Below, in pieces: positions 6,017 through 14,968 of a stretch of DNA of 15,240 nucleotides. A program made the position numbers and the translations under genes. This DNA is from an uncultured Flavobacterium sp. (GTDB taxonomy: Bacteria; Bacteroidota; Bacteroidia; Flavobacteriales; Flavobacteriaceae). The DNA lies in assembly GCF_946478785.1 (NCBI RefSeq), contig NZ_CAMLDD010000043.1:1-15240 (forward strand). Direction: 5' to 3'. The notes under the pieces are model-generated. The model had not been told where the DNA came from and did not search any database. It was given only the letters and a program-made list of their open reading frames with translations. The stretch's first letter is position 1; every line of letters begins with the position of its first letter.

Positions 6017-6862
6017 TTATTGAATATTTATTATATTATCTATGTTAATTGAAATTGCTTCATACATGCATTTTAGCCAATAATTTATACCGAAACCAAT
6101 TATATTTTCGTGTTTATCTACAACTACTTGTCTTATTGTTTCTATAGAATCTCCTCTTTGATTTGATGTTTGAATTATTTGTATTTCAGTTGATAAAATT
6201 GCATTAGACCTTTCTATATATTCTTCAATTAAATTTAAATCTTCAAAATGGGATTCTATAATAGAAAATTGTTCAATAGTTAAATTGTTGGGTTTAGTTA
6301 GTTCAAAATTAATGTCAGGAATATTATTTCCATTAAATATTAGAGTACCAAATAAAAATCTATGATTTAAAAAAGTATCATTATAATAATGAATAAATCT
6401 TCTCTGATTATTTAATCTCCATCTTTCACCTTTTTTTTGATTACAGTCATAACAACAAGGTATTAAGTTTTTTATGAGTATTGAGTATTCAGGATATTCA
6501 GTTTGACCCAAATAATGGTCTAATGTTTTAGGTTTATTTAATAAACAATAAGGACAGTATGCTTTAATTTGATTTGATTGATTTGAAAAAATTTCTCCTC
6601 TTTTCTCTTGAAAAGTTTTTGTTTCGGATGAATAACAAAGATTTAAGTATTTTTTTTCATCGGTTTCTAATCCTGTAATTTCAGATCCTACACTATTTTG
6701 CAGGGAGTCAAAATCATTAAGATATGTAGTGTAACTTGTTGAAATTCTATTTTCCAACTGAACCAGGCAATCTTTTCCTGGATTATATTTTTCATTAATT
6801 ATAACAACAAACCTTTCAAATTCATCATTATTTTCACCACCAATATAAACACAATTAACCAT
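6017..6862 (-). CDS. HNH endonuclease, PtuB-like partner of the upstream ATPase
   Basis: 281 residues. The HNH core lies at about 103-145: CPYC (103-106), Asp115-His116 in LDHYL, then NLIPCCYDCNQKKG (132-145) with Asn132, Cys137 and Cys140 and Asn141. The two Cys pairs should bind a structural zinc, and His116 is the expected general base of the beta-beta-alpha-metal nuclease fold. The N-terminal ~95 residues and C-terminal ~130 residues are not recognised. The start overlaps the end of the ATPase gene by eight bases, implying coupled translation and a shared complex. An ABC-type ATPase followed by an HNH nuclease of this layout is the arrangement of Septu (PtuA/PtuB), which degrades DNA or nucleic acids after phage sensing. 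Assignment to Septu itself is inference. The gene is very AT-rich. Confidence 0.82.
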   Translation of the reverse strand: MVNCVYIGGENNDEFERFVVIINEKYNPGKDCLVQLENRISTSYTTYLNDFDSLQNSVGSEITGLETDEKKYLNLCYSSETKTFQEKRGEIFSNQSNQIKAYCPYCLLNKPKTLDHYLGQTEYPEYSILIKNLIPCCYDCNQKKGERWRLNNQRRFIHYYNDTFLNHRFLFGTLIFNGNNIPDINFELTKPNNLTIEQFSIIESHFEDLNLIEEYIERSNAILSTEIQIIQTSNQRGDSIETIRQVVVDKHENIIGFGINYWLKCMYEAISINIDNIINIQ

Positions 6863-8924
6863 TATTCTTGTATTTAGATTTTAAATATAATCTAGCATTT
6901 ATACTTAAATTATTATCAAATTGATTAATTATAGCATCATAACTCATTATGTTTGATAAATTATCTAATTCAATTTTGTAAAGTTCTTTTTCTTCATCAA
7001 CTCCAAAAATTGAATTGCTTATTACGGTCAGATTCTCACCAAAACATTCTATGCTGGGTTTATATGTTACTGGATAATTTCCTTTCCTTTCAAATATTAT
7101 AACATTATCTGATTTCATCTCTTGTAAAACTATTGGAGAGTGTGTAGAGACTATACAATATGAATTGTATTTAAATAAAATTGTATTTATTGTTCTAATA
7201 AGTCTTCCTGTTATATTAGGGTGTAAGTGTGTTTCTGGTTCATCAAAAATTAGTAGCGAGTTAAAATCAATACATTCAATGAATCTTGTTAAAAATTGAA
7301 ATATTATATTCTGACCAGAACTAAAAATATCTGCAGTTTTTTCAATAAACTCTTTTTTTGTACTAACATTTAATTCTTGGATATTGAATTTGAGATTCTC
7401 TACTTCTAAAGAACTTTCTAGACAATCAAAATAAAATTGTTTTTTATCAATATCCGATATTATTTTTCTGAATGATTGCCAAATATAGTCTGAGAATCTT
7501 TCTTCATCAATTAAATTTCCATTTTCTCTTATTCCAATAAAGAAATAATTTGTGTCCCTCGATTCTGGTATTCTAAATTTATCAAAATAACTGAAAGTAG
7601 AAGTGATAATTTTTGAAAACATTGGTCGATTAGGATTAAACTGACCTAGCTCATTTTCATTAGCTAACTTATTTGCCAATGAAGATAAAAATTTAGTTTT
7701 ACCTGTTGCATTTTTTCCCACAATACAAAAAAATCTATTTTTTATATTTCCATTTAAATCGAAATTAAATTTAACAGAATGTTCTTTTATAGCTCCTTCA
7801 AGCATAATAGCAAATTCAAATTCTTTATTTATTTGTAAAGGAGTATCAGAAAATATTGAATTAAAATCCTTGAAAATTAATTCTGCTTCGGATGTTTTTA
7901 TTAAATTTTTAAAATTCTTATGGCTTTTAAATTTTTCAGCTATACTTTTAACGATTGATACATCATTAATTGAAGAGAGAACATTTCTATAATGGTTTGG
8001 AAATCTATCTTTTAAATTTTTATAAAAATCAATAGTTTGTCCTAATGAAAAATAATTAGATTGTAGTTTCTTAAAGCCCTCTTCGAATTCTGTATCGTTT
8101 GAATTAATATCAATAATTTTAATTGGACCAATAAGATCCCTGTTATTTCTATCAAAATAAAAATAAAGATCAAAACTAATATAATTTCCATCATCATTCC
8201 AACTTCTTTTTTCAAATGCTAAACAGGGATATAGCCAATCATCTTTTGGTGATTTTTGATAATATTTGGTGTAAAATACAATATTGTTTAATTCAATATT
8301 TCTATTCTCCCAAATACTAACAGCTTTGTCAATAATGTTTTTGTCTTTTACTTTCCTAATGCCAGCTTGAAGATTATATTGAAATGTTTCACTTTTTTTC
8401 AATGTAATAAAATCTACTTTATAAGATAGCATCCAGTCTTTATAATCGATTTTATATTTTTCAAAATCCTCTTTTAAAAATTCTGAGTTTGTTACTTTTA
8501 TCGGTTTTTCAACAATTTTTGCTAAACAAAAAACTGTAAATCCGTCAGTTATTAAAATAAGATCTCCTAAAGAATATTCTTTATCTTCAGGTCCAATAAC
8601 TCTACTATGATTTGTTATTAGTTTATAATAGGATGGTGCACCTTGTCCCCACCTAGTTCCTAATTTCCATACATTATTTTTAACATAAACTTTAAATTCA
8701 AGATTTTCAAGTCTTTCAATAATGCCTTTGTAATCATAAATGAAGTTTATTTTTGTTTCACTTATTAAATTTAAGGCATATTTTATTATCTCTTTAGGAG
8801 GATAATTTGTATTATTTATTACAACATTGTAACGTATAGATTCGTTCAACCGAATGTTATTAGATTTAATATAAACTACTGCATCGTATATATTTTTCTT
8901 AGTTAGTTTTTTAATATTAGGCAT
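6855..8924 (-). CDS. ABC/OLD-type ATPase with N-terminal DNA-reader-like module, PtuA-like
   Basis: 689 residues in three parts. Residues 1-80 (VVINNTNYPPKEIIKYAL at 34-51) resemble the ScoMcrA-like head domain, with its typical YPPK. Residues about 86-205 (WKLGTRWG at 86-93, SRVIG, YSLGDLILITDG at 117-128, LAKIVEKP at 134-141) resemble the EVE/PUA-like fold used to read modified bases. Residues about 215-365 are unassigned. The ATPase occupies about 370-650: Walker A GKNATGKT (403-410), ABC signature SSGQ (535-538), Walker B LLIFDEPETHLHP (557-569) with Asp561 and Glu562, and the H-loop His595 in STHSP. It starts 20 bases after hsdS and overlaps the HNH gene. Likely role: an ATP-driven sensor or loader for the HNH nuclease, possibly keyed to base modification. 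The ATPase call is firm; the N-terminal domain calls are by pattern only. Confidence 0.85.
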   Translation of the reverse strand: MPNIKKLTKKNIYDAVVYIKSNNIRLNESIRYNVVINNTNYPPKEIIKYALNLISETKINFIYDYKGIIERLENLEFKVYVKNNVWKLGTRWGQGAPSYYKLITNHSRVIGPEDKEYSLGDLILITDGFTVFCLAKIVEKPIKVTNSEFLKEDFEKYKIDYKDWMLSYKVDFITLKKSETFQYNLQAGIRKVKDKNIIDKAVSIWENRNIELNNIVFYTKYYQKSPKDDWLYPCLAFEKRSWNDDGNYISFDLYFYFDRNNRDLIGPIKIIDINSNDTEFEEGFKKLQSNYFSLGQTIDFYKNLKDRFPNHYRNVLSSINDVSIVKSIAEKFKSHKNFKNLIKTSEAELIFKDFNSIFSDTPLQINKEFEFAIMLEGAIKEHSVKFNFDLNGNIKNRFFCIVGKNATGKTKFLSSLANKLANENELGQFNPNRPMFSKIITSTFSYFDKFRIPESRDTNYFFIGIRENGNLIDEERFSDYIWQSFRKIISDIDKKQFYFDCLESSLEVENLKFNIQELNVSTKKEFIEKTADIFSSGQNIIFQFLTRFIECIDFNSLLIFDEPETHLHPNITGRLIRTINTILFKYNSYCIVSTHSPIVLQEMKSDNVIIFERKGNYPVTYKPSIECFGENLTVISNSIFGVDEEKELYKIELDNLSNIMSYDAIINQFDNNLSINARLYLKSKYKNNG

Positions 8925-8944
8925 AATTCCATTTATTTTAAAAA

Positions 8945-10120
8945 TTAAATCAACTCCCCGCTAAACGCCTTTTTCAATATACTTTGTCTCAAAGCCTCAG
9001 CTTGTCGCAAACTTTGAGTAATACTTTGCTCCATTTTATCGGCTACACTTAGACGACTTTCAATTTCTTGAACGATACGCTGTTGTTGTTCAAGTTTTGG
9101 CAAAAAAAATGTTACTGAATAAATTGAATTTCCAGAAATAACAGGTTGAGCAGTAGATACTGAAAGTTTATTTAAGTTTTCAAATTCTAATTTTAATTTG
9201 AAAAAGTTAATATCAAAATCTTTAATAATAGGTTTTACGATTAATGCATTATCTGAAACCCAACTTTTTGGTTTTGTAATATGCGTTACACCACATTTGA
9301 CGCCAACTCTTCCAATAATTAAGACAGGTTCTTCAATAAAATATTCAGAATGAAAACCATTTAAACCATTTCCTCCATATACAGAATAATTGCCACCTTT
9401 CAATTGATTAATTTTTATTCCTTTTCCGCTCGAAACTTTTAATACTTCCCCTATTTTTTTTAATTCCCAACCCTTGGGCACAATACCATCTTTAACCTTA
9501 GTATTCGTCAACTTCCCTTCAAAAGCCCATTTTAAAACACTTTGTCTATAAATTTTGAGTTGTTGTTGAGCAGTTTTTAAATCTTCAATTCCTTTATCTA
9601 ATTCGCTAAAAAGTTCTTCTATTTTCGAAACAATAAGTTGTTGAGTTCCTAATGGAGGAAGAGGAATTTCAATCTGTTTTAAAACAGAAGCTTTAATACC
9701 TTTTACAGTAGTTCCTGTTCCTTTGGAGTTTAATATTTCTTGAAATTGAGGGCTCATTAAATTATATTTCAAAAAAGAATTAATAACGATATCATAAGTT
9801 TGAAATGTAATCATCCTTTGAGCGAGGGCGATACGAGTAGTTGTTTTTATTTGTGCTACATTGCCCATTGGTGCTTCCGTAGTAAATAATATATCACCTA
9901 TATTAGGAATTCCTCTTGTCATCCAATTCTGATAATCATTTTCTGCAATATATTCTCGTGGATGATCATTGATAAAGCCCATTTTAACATTTTTTGCTGT
10001 AATCAATGGTATTCCTGAATCTGTTTTTTTCGGAGTTTTTCCTCTATAATCAATGAATTTGGCTGCAGATCCTAATTTTATCCATTTCCAATTCTTTGGT
10101 AATTTATTATTTTGTAACAT
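8945..10120 (-). CDS. hsdS: Type I restriction-modification specificity subunit, HsdS
   Basis: 391 residues from the ATG at 10120, which begins directly before the typical LPKNWKWIKLG. The frame opens further up at 10165, but that start would deepen the overlap with the preceding gene. There are two target-recognition domains, about 1-152 and 213-340 (the second starting VPKGWELKKIGEV), each followed by a conserved helical spacer: LPPLGTQQLIVSKIEELFSE with QSVLKWAFEGKL (about 153-204), and LPKLEQQQRIVQEIESRLS with QSILKKAFSGEL (about 340-390). Each domain reads one half of a bipartite site; the spacers set the distance. The site cannot be predicted from sequence alone. It overlaps the GHKL gene by 14 bases. 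No inverted repeats or second hsdS copy that would suggest phase variation is present. Confidence 0.94.
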   Translation of the reverse strand: MLQNNKLPKNWKWIKLGSAAKFIDYRGKTPKKTDSGIPLITAKNVKMGFINDHPREYIAENDYQNWMTRGIPNIGDILFTTEAPMGNVAQIKTTTRIALAQRMITFQTYDIVINSFLKYNLMSPQFQEILNSKGTGTTVKGIKASVLKQIEIPLPPLGTQQLIVSKIEELFSELDKGIEDLKTAQQQLKIYRQSVLKWAFEGKLTNTKVKDGIVPKGWELKKIGEVLKVSSGKGIKINQLKGGNYSVYGGNGLNGFHSEYFIEEPVLIIGRVGVKCGVTHITKPKSWVSDNALIVKPIIKDFDINFFKLKLEFENLNKLSVSTAQPVISGNSIYSVTFFLPKLEQQQRIVQEIESRLSVADKMEQSITQSLRQAEALRQSILKKAFSGELI

Positions 10121-12140
10121 TATATTTAATCTCTTTCGGCTGGATTGCTGAATTATGTTGAACAATTTTTAATGCTTCATTCGCATTGTTAATTTGATTA
10201 ACTAAAGTTTCTCTCTCTAATTTTAATTTCTCATTCAAGTACTTATGTTTTATTTCAAAGTCGGCAAAAATTTCACTCCATGTTTTTGCGTAAACTTTTA
10301 TTCTGCCATTCTCTAAATTCATAATCAATGAATTTGTTCCATGTGGTTTATTAGTGTTAATTAGATTCTTTATAAAATTTGTCGAGTCGAACTTATTTCC
10401 AATAAGATAAAATTCCCATGACATGTTAGGAGCATTAAACTGAGGTTGCTTTTGAATTAACTCTAAATAATTAGAAACTTGACTATATTGACTATTACCT
10501 AAATTTATTTGAGGATGTTTGAGTTCAATAACTATATTCTCAATTCTATCCATTAAAGTATTTTGCCTGCAAGCAAAAATGTCCATTTCCTTAAGTCTAT
10601 GTGGATGATCTATTTCTACAGGAGCATCCTTATCAGTTAGGAGATAAGTATATCGTCTTAAAGCTTCTTCGAATTTTGGTTCAGCTGCTGTTACTAAATG
10701 ATATTGTTCTCCGAAAATCCAGTAATGACTTTCAATCAATTTTTGTAAATGATCAACTTCGTTAGCGTTTAAATCTTTGTTATAAACTAGTTCTTTCAGA
10801 ATATCAATTGTCTCATATCTATCTTGAATTAACTTAAGCGTCTCAATAACTCTATTTAGTTTTGTTGTTTTGAAAATTTTTGCTAAATCTTCTCTTTCCT
10901 TCGTTGAAAGATCAAGAATTTCATCGAGTACTTTAAATAAATCCTCTCTTTCATTAGAATCAAGTAAAAGATCAAGAAAATGAACAAATGTTTTCTTTTG
11001 ATTAATACTTAAGCTAGTAAATAGTTTGGGTTGAATTTCGTAAAGACTTTTTAGAGTTTCAATTAAGTCTTCCTTCCTATATTTTTCTTCCCATTCTGTT
11101 TTGTAGTTTGGTAAAATACCCGTTTCTTCATATTGCTCAATAAGTTTATCAGCAAATTGCCTTAAGAAAGGTTTTCTTTTTTCTCTTAAAATCAGATTAA
11201 TTTCTTTAATTAAATGACGGTATTCTGGAGAAGATTTTGCCTTCCCAAATAATTTGCCTTGATTTTCATTTTCGGAACTATTAAAGTCAAAATCTTTAAA
11301 ATAATCACTTTGTATGTAAACGCTATGAAAGAATTCGTCTCCTTTTTTATTTAAGGTTGTATGATCTTTATAAACCTCTTTTTCTTTATCATTTAAAAAG
11401 TAATATTTTGAATATTCTTGATGCAATGATTCTCTCCACTGTATAAATTTAATATTGAAGATTGTTTTATTATCGGATTTACTATCTGAATACGTTATAG
11501 AAATTTTTTCATCTCTTTCAGCTATATTAAATTCATAGTTTAAAGGGATATTATTAATTACGATTTTAAAGTTTTCATGTTTATTTAATTCTAAAAACCA
11601 ACAAAACTCCCTAATAAGAAAAGGAATAATCACCTTGTACATTTCATTTTCAGAAATCTGAATGTTAGTAAAAGTAACTATCGTTCCAGTAAGATCAGAT
11701 TCATTTTCAACATTGTCGACTTTAAAATCTGTTAGCTCATTACTATTAATTATTATTGAATTGGTTTCATGCTTTTTTCCATTATTAAATGTTGTTAACC
11801 ATCTAGCACTATTAGCAAAAGTAAAAAAAGTTAATCTCCCAACTCCATTTTTTCCATGCATAGTAGAAGTGTGCTTAGGAGCAGAAACTTTTATTGCCTT
11901 TTCAGATTCATAGAAAGGTTTAAATTTAGAGTTTAATTTACTATGGTTGATCCCGTATCCGTTATCTATTATTTCTAAAAACTCTAGTGAACCAAAATTG
12001 TCTACTGTATAATTTATGTTTACAGTATTTGCTTTGGCATCAAAACCATTCCAAATATATTCCGCAATAGAATTGGGTTTTTCGTAGTTACTCAGGATTT
12101 TTTTTATCCCGTTTGAAGTTACATTTACATTTCCTGCCAT
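10107..12140 (-). CDS. GHKL (Hsp90-like) ATPase fused to DUF4263/Shedu-like nuclease
   Basis: 677 residues. The N-terminal Bergerat-fold ATPase shows the N box with Glu27, Asn31 and Asp34 (EYIWNGFDAKA), the G1 box DNGYG (59-63) and the G2 box HGKNGVGRL (95-103). A middle of about 200-460 is helical and Lys/Glu-rich. The C-terminal part, about 465-620, looks like a PD-(D/E)XK nuclease of the DUF4263/Shedu type: LIESHYWIFGEQY (468-480), Asp520 in EMDIF, and IELK with Glu539 and Lys541, then QYSQVSNYLELI. It starts three bases after hsdR and overlaps hsdS by 14 bases, so it is built into the type I operon. ATP-dependent conformational gating of a nuclease is the obvious model, by analogy with Hsp90/MutL-like clamps; this is inference. 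The C-terminal family call is from motif pattern only. Confidence 0.85.
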   Translation of the reverse strand: MAGNVNVTSNGIKKILSNYEKPNSIAEYIWNGFDAKANTVNINYTVDNFGSLEFLEIIDNGYGINHSKLNSKFKPFYESEKAIKVSAPKHTSTMHGKNGVGRLTFFTFANSARWLTTFNNGKKHETNSIIINSNELTDFKVDNVENESDLTGTIVTFTNIQISENEMYKVIIPFLIREFCWFLELNKHENFKIVINNIPLNYEFNIAERDEKISITYSDSKSDNKTIFNIKFIQWRESLHQEYSKYYFLNDKEKEVYKDHTTLNKKGDEFFHSVYIQSDYFKDFDFNSSENENQGKLFGKAKSSPEYRHLIKEINLILREKRKPFLRQFADKLIEQYEETGILPNYKTEWEEKYRKEDLIETLKSLYEIQPKLFTSLSINQKKTFVHFLDLLLDSNEREDLFKVLDEILDLSTKEREDLAKIFKTTKLNRVIETLKLIQDRYETIDILKELVYNKDLNANEVDHLQKLIESHYWIFGEQYHLVTAAEPKFEEALRRYTYLLTDKDAPVEIDHPHRLKEMDIFACRQNTLMDRIENIVIELKHPQINLGNSQYSQVSNYLELIQKQPQFNAPNMSWEFYLIGNKFDSTNFIKNLINTNKPHGTNSLIMNLENGRIKVYAKTWSEIFADFEIKHKYLNEKLKLERETLVNQINNANEALKIVQHNSAIQPKEIKYNVTK

Positions 12141-12143
12141 AAT

Positions 12144-14933
12144 TTACGCCGCTAAAACTTCATTTAATTCCTTAATAATACTATCTGTTTCTTCTCCAAA
12201 CAGTTGCCACATTTTGCTTAAGCCACCTTCTGCATTAAAAGGACTTAAATCAAAATCGTCTTTTTCAATACTAAAACTATTAGCGACATAATCTTTCATC
12301 ATTCGTAACCATTGCATTTGATTTTCAGTAAAGGCATTGTGTTGGCCAGCATTTTTTTTGAAAATCCACTCTTGAAAATTTTTGTCAACCGTTTTGTCAT
12401 AAGACGTCAATGTAGTATCAATTCCAATTACTTTTCTAATCAAAGAAACCAAAGCTATTAATTCATTTTTAGCAGAACCATTTGTTTTCTCTAATTGTTC
12501 GTACGCTTTCCAAATTGTTAAAGGCGCCAATAATGGTTTATCAGTTTTTAGTTTTTCACATAAATCTTTAATCATTTTATAAGTAAAGCTTCTATGTCTA
12601 AAATCCTGTGCGTAGAAAATTTGCAAAGCCGTTATTTCATCTTTATGATTTTCAATCCAGTTTTTAAAATCAGTTATAACAACACTTGCTTCTTCGTCTT
12701 GATCTTTTGCCCAACCAATCTTGGTAATAGTATCGATATTGACCACATCAATAATCTGGTCATATTTTTTACGAATGTCAATAATAAAATTTCTTAAATC
12801 TGGATTATGAAAGAAACCAATTGCATTCTCAATAAGTTGTTTTTTTTCTTCAGCTATATTATTTTCAATTTCAATAGGAGCAAAGCCTTTTAGTTTTACT
12901 TTAACTGCTTTCTCTGTTTTTTCGAGTGTATCAGGATCATATGCATTCAGCAATTGTTTTACAATATGATTAATTGTAAACCCGTTAGATTGTTCCGCAA
13001 ATTTAAGTTTATCTTTTTCTGAAAGTTGTCGCTCTAAACGTATTAAACGATTGGCTAATGTTGTCAACATATCTTCAGATGTATTTCCCATAACAATAGA
13101 ATCCAATACATTTTTTAAAGAAACTCCAGGTGCTTTTTCTAAAGGTCTGCTATCTGTTTTTTGAGAATTTTCGACACCAATAGCATCAATAATTACAAAA
13201 TGATCTTTGCTAAATTTTGCTGACGGAGTTCCTTTTGCTTTTAACTCTTCGATAGAACAAGTTCTTGTTCCTCGTCCTTTCATTTGTTCGTAATAACTTC
13301 TACTTTTTACATCACGCATAAAGAGTAAAACTTCAAGCGGACGAATGTCTGTTCCTGTTGCAATCATATCAACAGTTACCGCTATTCGAGGATAATAATC
13401 ATTTCTAAATTGCTGTAAAACAGATTTAGGGTCTTCTTCACTTCGATAGGTTATTTTTTTGCAAAATTTATTTTCTTCGGCAAATTCTTCACGAACAATT
13501 TCTATAATATCTTCGGCATGACTATCCGTTTTTGCAAAGATTAAAAGCTTTGGAACTTCAAAGTTTCCTTTTGAATCTATTCGATCGGGAAACATTGCAG
13601 GTAAATTTTCTTTTACAGCTTTTATAATTGTTCGAATTGTGCTGGGATTTACAATATCTTTATCTAATTGTTTTCCGCTATATTCAATATCTTCATCTAC
13701 ACTTTCCCAGAATTTTTTTCTGGTTAGTCTTTCCCGTTTATCTACTTTCTCTCCAAGCTTAATTATGTTTCCGTTTCGGGTAATTTCTGTTTCAACAGTA
13801 AATACATTGTACGGAACCAAAACGCCATCAATAACCGCTTTTTCGTAACCATAATCACAAACTAAATTTTGATTAAAATAACCGAAGGTTCTGTTATCCG
13901 GAGTCGCTGTTAAACCAATTTGGAAAACATCAAAATAATCTAAAACTTGTTTCCATAAGTTGTAAATACTTCTATGACATTCATCTATAACCACGAAATC
14001 AAAGAACTCAATTGGTACTTTTTCATTGTATCCAACTGGAGTTGGTGCTTTTGGTTCGAAAGCTATTTCATTTGGATTTTTTTCTTCTTCGCTTTCATCT
14101 AATTCTGTTTCTTTCAAAATAGAATACATACGTTGAATTGTACTTATGTAAACTTGGCTGTCATTAGGAATGAAAGAACTACTTAACCTTGTGACACCAT
14201 ATAATTCAGTAAACAGTCGATTATCTTCATTGGCGGTATAAGAACGAAATTCTCCTTCAGCTTGTTCACCTAAATTTTTAGTATCTACTAAAAATAGAAT
14301 GCGTTTTGCTTTGCTATATTTTAGTAAACGGTATATAAATGATATGGCAGTAAAGGTTTTTCCTGAACCAGTTGCCATTTGAATTAAAGCTTTTGGATTT
14401 TGATCTTTAAATGACTTTTCTAAGTTGGTTATAGCTGTTATTTGACAATCGCGTAATCCATCTATCGGTAAATCTGGAATATCATGTAAACGACCTCTTA
14501 ATGTTTTTGTTTCTTTAATCCACTGGTTAAAAGTTTCAGGACGATGAAATGTAAAAACATTTCGAGAACGCGGTTTAGGATCTCTATAATCTGTAAATCT
14601 TGTTACTTCACCTGTGCTTTCATAAACAAATGGTAAAGGATCATTGTTTAATAAACGTAATTTTGCATTGGCATATTGAACAGATTGTTCCTGAACAGTA
14701 GAAGTAAGATGCAAACCTTCTTCTTCACGTTTTGCTTCAATAATTCCAACGGCTTTTCGATCGACAAATAATACATAATCAGCTGGACCAATATCAGTTT
14801 GATATTCTCGAATAGCAATTCCAAGTCCTGCTGCAAGATTTACTTTTTTCTTATCCTGAATAATCCAACCGCAAAGTATCAACTGTTTGTCAATATTGTC
14901 TCGGGCGATTTGTTCAGGATTTTGGTTGATCAT
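12144..14933 (-). CDS. hsdR: Type I restriction endonuclease subunit, HsdR
   Basis: 929 residues, a normal length for EcoEI-like HsdR. The N-terminal nuclease domain has Asp52 in GPADYVLF and EAK at 66-68, the PD-(D/E)XK core. The SF2 translocase follows: Walker A ATGSGKT (187-193), DECH (317-320), LTATP (341-345), and in the second RecA-like lobe IATGTDI (524-530) and motif VI QMKGRGTR (550-557). The remaining ~350 residues are the helical C-terminal domain that docks on M2S. It pumps DNA and cuts at a distance from unmethylated sites. It is the first gene of the operon. The ATG at 14933 is the natural start, directly before the conserved N-terminal helix. No catalytic residue appears lost. 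Confidence 0.95.
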   Translation of the reverse strand: MINQNPEQIARDNIDKQLILCGWIIQDKKKVNLAAGLGIAIREYQTDIGPADYVLFVDRKAVGIIEAKREEEGLHLTSTVQEQSVQYANAKLRLLNNDPLPFVYESTGEVTRFTDYRDPKPRSRNVFTFHRPETFNQWIKETKTLRGRLHDIPDLPIDGLRDCQITAITNLEKSFKDQNPKALIQMATGSGKTFTAISFIYRLLKYSKAKRILFLVDTKNLGEQAEGEFRSYTANEDNRLFTELYGVTRLSSSFIPNDSQVYISTIQRMYSILKETELDESEEEKNPNEIAFEPKAPTPVGYNEKVPIEFFDFVVIDECHRSIYNLWKQVLDYFDVFQIGLTATPDNRTFGYFNQNLVCDYGYEKAVIDGVLVPYNVFTVETEITRNGNIIKLGEKVDKRERLTRKKFWESVDEDIEYSGKQLDKDIVNPSTIRTIIKAVKENLPAMFPDRIDSKGNFEVPKLLIFAKTDSHAEDIIEIVREEFAEENKFCKKITYRSEEDPKSVLQQFRNDYYPRIAVTVDMIATGTDIRPLEVLLFMRDVKSRSYYEQMKGRGTRTCSIEELKAKGTPSAKFSKDHFVIIDAIGVENSQKTDSRPLEKAPGVSLKNVLDSIVMGNTSEDMLTTLANRLIRLERQLSEKDKLKFAEQSNGFTINHIVKQLLNAYDPDTLEKTEKAVKVKLKGFAPIEIENNIAEEKKQLIENAIGFFHNPDLRNFIIDIRKKYDQIIDVVNIDTITKIGWAKDQDEEASVVITDFKNWIENHKDEITALQIFYAQDFRHRSFTYKMIKDLCEKLKTDKPLLAPLTIWKAYEQLEKTNGSAKNELIALVSLIRKVIGIDTTLTSYDKTVDKNFQEWIFKKNAGQHNAFTENQMQWLRMMKDYVANSFSIEKDDFDLSPFNAEGGLSKMWQLFGEETDSIIKELNEVLAA

Positions 14934-14960
14934 TAAATTGAGGTTATTGTAAATTTGGTT

Positions 14961-14968
14961 TAAAGATA
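14961..14968 (-). promoter_or_regulatory. Possible -7 box of the six-gene operon
   Basis: The minus strand reads TATCTTTA, one base off TAnnTTTG, placed 27 bases before the hsdR ATG. No convincing -33 element is seen. This is the best candidate in the upstream region, but it is weak. Confidence 0.35.

Noticed and set aside
8945..10120. Phase-variable HsdS inversion system
   Set aside because: The two conserved spacers resemble each other as normal direct repeats of an HsdS. I see no inverted repeats, silent hsdS fragments or recombinase gene.
10121..10165. Longer N-terminus for HsdS
   Set aside because: The extra residues lie inside the GHKL gene and precede the standard LPKNWKWIKLG start of HsdS; the ATG at 10120 is the natural start.
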